64,000 nucleotides of DNA from Vibrio sp. Of7-15 (lineage in GTDB: Bacteria; Pseudomonadota; Gammaproteobacteria; Enterobacterales; Vibrionaceae), in NCBI RefSeq assembly GCF_022347565.1, contig NZ_JAKRGH010000002.1:186001-250000 (forward strand), given 5' to 3'. The translations under genes and the position numbers were made by a program. Of this stretch, positions 60,761 to 64,000 are shown piece by piece; position 1 is the stretch's first letter, and each line of letters begins with the position of its first letter. The notes under the pieces were generated by a model that searched no databases, had not been told where the DNA came from, and was given only the letters and a program-made list of their open reading frames with translations.

Positions 60761-62821
60761 TTACATTACACGCATACCAGGTTGAGCACCTTCGTGCGGC
60801 TCAAGGATCCATAGATCGCTGCCACCTGGGCCTGCTGCTAGGATCATGCCTTCAGACATACCAAACTTCATCTTACGAGGCTTAAGGTTTGCTACCATAA
60901 CAGTTAGCTTGCCTTCTAGTTCTTCAGGTTTGTATGCCGACTTGATGCCAGAGAATACTTGGCGAGTCTCACCACCGATGTCCAGTTGGAACTTCAGTAG
61001 CTTGTTCGCTTTTGGTACTTCTTCACAAGAGATGATACGAGCAATACGCATATCAACTGCTGCAAATGCATCGAACTCAATCTCTTCTGCGATTGGATCT
61101 TTGTCTAGTTCCGTTTGGCTTGCTTTGTTCTTTTCCGCTTCTGCTTTTTCTTTCGCTGCAACTTCTGCTGCTGCGTCTTCTTTAGAAGCTTCAATCATCG
61201 CTTCAACCTTTTTAGGGTCGATACGGCTGAATAGCGCTTTGAACTTAGTGATCTCGTGACCAGTTAGTGGTGCTGCCATGCCTTCCCAAGTTAGTTCTTG
61301 GTTTAAGAATGCTTCAGTGCGTGCTGCCAGCTCAGGCATTACTGGTTTCAGGTACGTGATAAGAACGCGGAATAGGTTAATACCAACAGAACAGATGTCT
61401 TGCAGCTCTTGGTCTTTACCTTCTTCTTTCGCCACAACCCACGGTGCTTTTTCGTCAACGTATTGGTTTGCTTTGTCTGCTAGTGCTGTGATTTCACGGA
61501 TTGCACGACCAAATTCGCGAGTTTCGTAAAGCTCAGCAATACGATCAGCTGCAGCAACAAATTCGTTGTATAGCTCAGGCTCTGCAAAGTTGTCAGATAG
61601 CTTGCCTTCAAAACGCTTAGTGATAAAACCAGCGTTACGAGATGCTAGGTTAACAATCTTGTTTACTACATCAGCGTTAACGCGCTGAGTGAAGTCTTCA
61701 AGGTTAAGGTCTAGGTCATCGATACGGCTGTTTAGTTTTGCTGCGTAGTAGTAACGCAAACATTCTGGATCTAGGTGATTTAGGTAAGTCGCCGCTTTGA
61801 TGAATGTGCCTTTCGACTTAGACATTTTTGCGCCGTTTACGGTTACGTAGCCGTGTACGAATACGTTGTTTGGCTTACGGAAACCAGAACCTTCTAGCAT
61901 TGCTGGCCAGAATAGAGAGTGGAAGTACACGATGTCTTTACCAATGAAGTGGTAAAGTTCCGTCGAGCTGTCTTTTTTCCAGTACTCATCGAAGTCTAAG
62001 TCATCACGTTTGTTACACAGGTTCTTGAAAGAAGCCATGTAGCCAACTGGGGCATCTAGCCATACGTAGAAGAACTTGTCTTTCTCGCCTGGGATTTCAA
62101 AACCGAAATAAGGTGCATCACGTGAGATGTCCCACTGTTGTAGGCCAGATTCAAACCACTCTTGCATTTTGTTTGCGGTTTCAGCTTGTAGAGAGCCAGA
62201 GCGAGTCCACTCTTGCAGCATGCTTTCAAACTGAGGCAGATCGAAGAAGAAGTGCTCAGAATCTTTCATTACAGGTGTTGCGCCAGAAACTGCTGATTTA
62301 GGGTCAATCAGTTCTGTTGGGCTGTACGTTTCACCACAGCTGTCACAGTTGTCACCGTACTGGTCTTCTGACTTACATTTAGGACATGTACCTTTTACGA
62401 AGCGATCCGGTAGGAACATTTCTTTCTCAGGGTCGAACAGCTGAGAGATAGTACGGCTAGAAATGAAACCGTTCTTCTTAAGTTCTAGATAAATGTGTGA
62501 AGCCAGCTCACGGTTCTCTTCTGAGTGTGTGCTGTGGTAGTTATCAAAGCTAATATCGAAGCCAGCAAAATCTTTTTGGTGTTCTTCGCTAACGGCTGCA
62601 ATCATCTCTTCTGGTGTAATACCCATCTGTTGAGCTTTAAGCATGATTGGTGTGCCGTGAGCATCGTCAGCACAGATGAAGTTTACAGTGTTACCACGTA
62701 GGCGTTGGTAACGAACCCAGATGTCAGCTTGAATGTGCTCAAGCATGTGGCCTAGGTGAATCGAACCGTTAGCGTACGGAAGGGCACAAGTTACCAGCAG
62801 TTTCCTTGGGTCATTTGCCAT
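60761..62821 (-). CDS. metG: Methionine-tRNA ligase
   Basis: The class I synthetase has the HIGH-type motif [15 protein letters not shown] near the N-terminus and KMSKS in [21 protein letters not shown] zinc knuckle ([20 protein letters not shown]) and a C-terminal EMAP/Trbp tRNA-binding domain (about 580-686) are present, so it is full length. I favour ATG 62821 (686 residues, [13 protein letters not shown]); an in-frame ATG six codons upstream is possible and the ribosome site does not settle it. It diverges from apbC. Confidence 0.97.
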   Translation of the reverse strand: MANDPRKLLVTCALPYANGSIHLGHMLEHIQADIWVRYQRLRGNTVNFICADDAHGTPIMLKAQQMGITPEEMIAAVSEEHQKDFAGFDISFDNYHSTHSEENRELASHIYLELKKNGFISSRTISQLFDPEKEMFLPDRFVKGTCPKCKSEDQYGDNCDSCGETYSPTELIDPKSAVSGATPVMKDSEHFFFDLPQFESMLQEWTRSGSLQAETANKMQEWFESGLQQWDISRDAPYFGFEIPGEKDKFFYVWLDAPVGYMASFKNLCNKRDDLDFDEYWKKDSSTELYHFIGKDIVYFHSLFWPAMLEGSGFRKPNNVFVHGYVTVNGAKMSKSKGTFIKAATYLNHLDPECLRYYYAAKLNSRIDDLDLNLEDFTQRVNADVVNKIVNLASRNAGFITKRFEGKLSDNFAEPELYNEFVAAADRIAELYETREFGRAIREITALADKANQYVDEKAPWVVAKEEGKDQELQDICSVGINLFRVLITYLKPVMPELAARTEAFLNQELTWEGMAAPLTGHEITKFKALFSRIDPKKVEAMIEASKEDAAAEVAAKEKAEAEKNKASQTELDKDPIAEEIEFDAFAAVDMRIARIISCEEVPKANKLLKFQLDIGGETRQVFSGIKSAYKPEELEGKLTVMVANLKPRKMKFGMSEGMILAAGPGGSDLWILEPHEGAQPGMRVM

Positions 62822-62968
62822 ATTTTTAATTTCGCTCATGTAATGATGGGTAAAAATTTAGTCATAAATAGTACCTGATACAACGCCCTATGCCTAGCTG
62901 ATAAGAGGCTACATTATGGTAGGATGGTAAGAAAATAATCAGAACAACAAAAAGGAATAGAATTCATA

Positions 62969-64000
62969 ATGAGATTTGAATCAGTGAGTGATATTACTCA
63001 ATGGCTAAATGGTTTTGAACACCCTTGGCTACCTGAAGCATGGGCTGAGGTAAAAGGTGTTGTTAATGTGAAAGCAACTGGTGAAATTCATATTCAAATT
63101 CCTTTTGCTGCGGCATCTTTACTTGAACAGTTAACCCAATGGGTAGAGCTACAGCAACAAAACGGTATGGCTAAAAATGTGAGTTTTACGTTCAGTTGCC
63201 GTGTGGCCACATTAAAGGCAGGTGAGAAAACTCAGTTAAAAGGGGTGAAAAATATCATTGCAGTGAGCTCTGCAAAAGGTGGAGTCGGTAAATCCACAAC
63301 GTCGGTGAACTTAGCTTTGGCGTTAAAAGCACAAGGTGCAAAAGTGGGGATGCTGGATGCAGATATTTATGGTCCATCGGTGCCGATGATGTTGGGCGCT
63401 ATGGATGAATCCCCGGCGTCTCGCGATGGTAAGTTGATGGAGCCCGTTGAAGCACACGGTATTTATACAAACTCCATTGGTTATTTAGTGGACGCTCAGG
63501 ATGCCACTATCTGGCGTGGCCCTATGGCGTCAAAAGCACTTGCTCAGTTGATGAATGAAACCCGTTGGCCTGATTTGGATTATTTAGTCATTGATATGCC
63601 TCCGGGCACTGGCGATATTCAACTGACCTTAGCTCAACAAATACCTGTTACCGGGGTAGTTGTGGTTACAACGCCGCAAGACTTAGCACTCGCTGATGCT
63701 ATCAAAGGCGTCAATATGTTCGCGAAAGTAGAAGTTCCTGTTGCTGGTGTTATCGAAAATATGAGTTTCCATACTTGCTCTAATTGTGGCCATCATGAAG
63801 CTATTTTTGGTTCAGGCGGAGCAGAAGAAATGGCGAAAGAGTATGGGGTTCCACTGCTTGCTCAGTTACCTCTTCATATTAATATTCGCGCTGATATTGA
63901 TAATGGCACACCGACAGTGGTTGCTCGCCCAAATGAAGAACAGGCCAAAGCGTATCTTTCCTTAGCTGGCAATGTTGCTAGCCGACTTTATTGGCAAGGG
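62969..64000 (+). CDS. apbC: Iron-sulfur cluster carrier protein ApbC (Mrp), 3' end cut by the window
   Basis: The frame is open from ATG 62969 (AAAGGAATAG upstream) to the window edge, 344 codons with no stop. The deviant Walker A is SSAKGGVGKSTTSVNLALAL, Walker B is the LDADIYGPSVPMMLG region, and MPPGTGD is the family's switch. The two-Cys motif CSNC near residue 270 binds a bridging 4Fe-4S cluster in the dimer. The N-terminal MIP18-like part (about 1-85) is short. It delivers Fe-S clusters to apoproteins. The final residues lie outside the window. Confidence 0.95.
   Translation, partial: MRFESVSDITQWLNGFEHPWLPEAWAEVKGVVNVKATGEIHIQIPFAAASLLEQLTQWVELQQQNGMAKNVSFTFSCRVATLKAGEKTQLKGVKNIIAVSSAKGGVGKSTTSVNLALALKAQGAKVGMLDADIYGPSVPMMLGAMDESPASRDGKLMEPVEAHGIYTNSIGYLVDAQDATIWRGPMASKALAQLMNETRWPDLDYLVIDMPPGTGDIQLTLAQQIPVTGVVVVTTPQDLALADAIKGVNMFAKVEVPVAGVIENMSFHTCSNCGHHEAIFGSGGAEEMAKEYGVPLLAQLPLHINIRADIDNGTPTVVARPNEEQAKAYLSLAGNVASRLYWQG

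Overview
This window is chromosomal DNA from a member of the Vibrionaceae. The evidence is a luxO-luxU phosphorelay pair with a divergent Qrr small RNA, a sodium-motor gene (motY), a VolA-FadL lipid-scavenging pair, an Rnf sodium pump operon ending in nth, a secreted chitinase, and gene orders typical of gamma-proteobacteria (mnmA-hflD-purB, rluE/icd, cspD/clpS-clpA/infA/aat, cmk-rpsA-ihfB-lapAB-pyrF). The genus cannot be fixed from sequence reading alone. No prophage, transposase, CRISPR array or rRNA was seen. The right edge cuts apbC (mrp).

Layout. 1-9.7 kb: volA-fadL, rnt diverging from motY, an SPOUT-type RNA methyltransferase, a Vibrio-type DUF2753 protein and a GNAT acetyltransferase flanking a perfect Fur-box core, then gloA and a LysR regulator diverging from a small DUF1127-like gene. 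9.7-17 kb: rnfABCDGE-nth on the minus strand; RnfC carries about ten Ala/Lys-rich repeats. 17.2-18.1 kb: two tandem tRNA-Asn genes, then a gene-free stretch with three DnaA boxes next to uvrB, the same position as E. coli DARS1. 18.1-24.3 kb: uvrB, qrr1, luxO, luxU, a YvcK/CofD-like protein, a LON-substrate-binding-domain protein and a small unknown gene. 24.4-27.3 kb: a Moco riboswitch and moaABCDE. 27.5-39.5 kb: an unknown protein, a large chitinase, oppABCDF and a chemoreceptor. 39.5-46.5 kb: roxA, purB-hflD-mnmA, rluE, icd and cspD. 46.9-51.4 kb: an N-degron set (clpS, clpA, bpt, aat) with infA inside. 51.4-64 kb: a glycine-zipper protein, a pentapeptide-repeat ion channel, aroA, a YgjP-like metallopeptidase, cmk-rpsA-ihfB-lapA-lapB-pyrF, metG and apbC.

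The most interesting observation is regulatory. qrr1 has a textbook sigma-54 promoter and an exact LuxO operator (TTGCA-N3-TGCAA) centred 94 bp upstream of the predicted start. About 3.6 kb away, the LON-domain gene has nearly the same design: a sigma-54 promoter with one consensus mismatch and a 12/13 LuxO operator match, also centred 94 bp upstream. This suggests a protein-coding gene directly activated by LuxO-phosphate beside the quorum-sensing locus. Secondary observations are the DARS1-like DnaA-box cluster, a sigma-54-like element before motY, an 18-bp perfect palindrome before fadL, and repeat-driven length variability in RnfC and RNase T.
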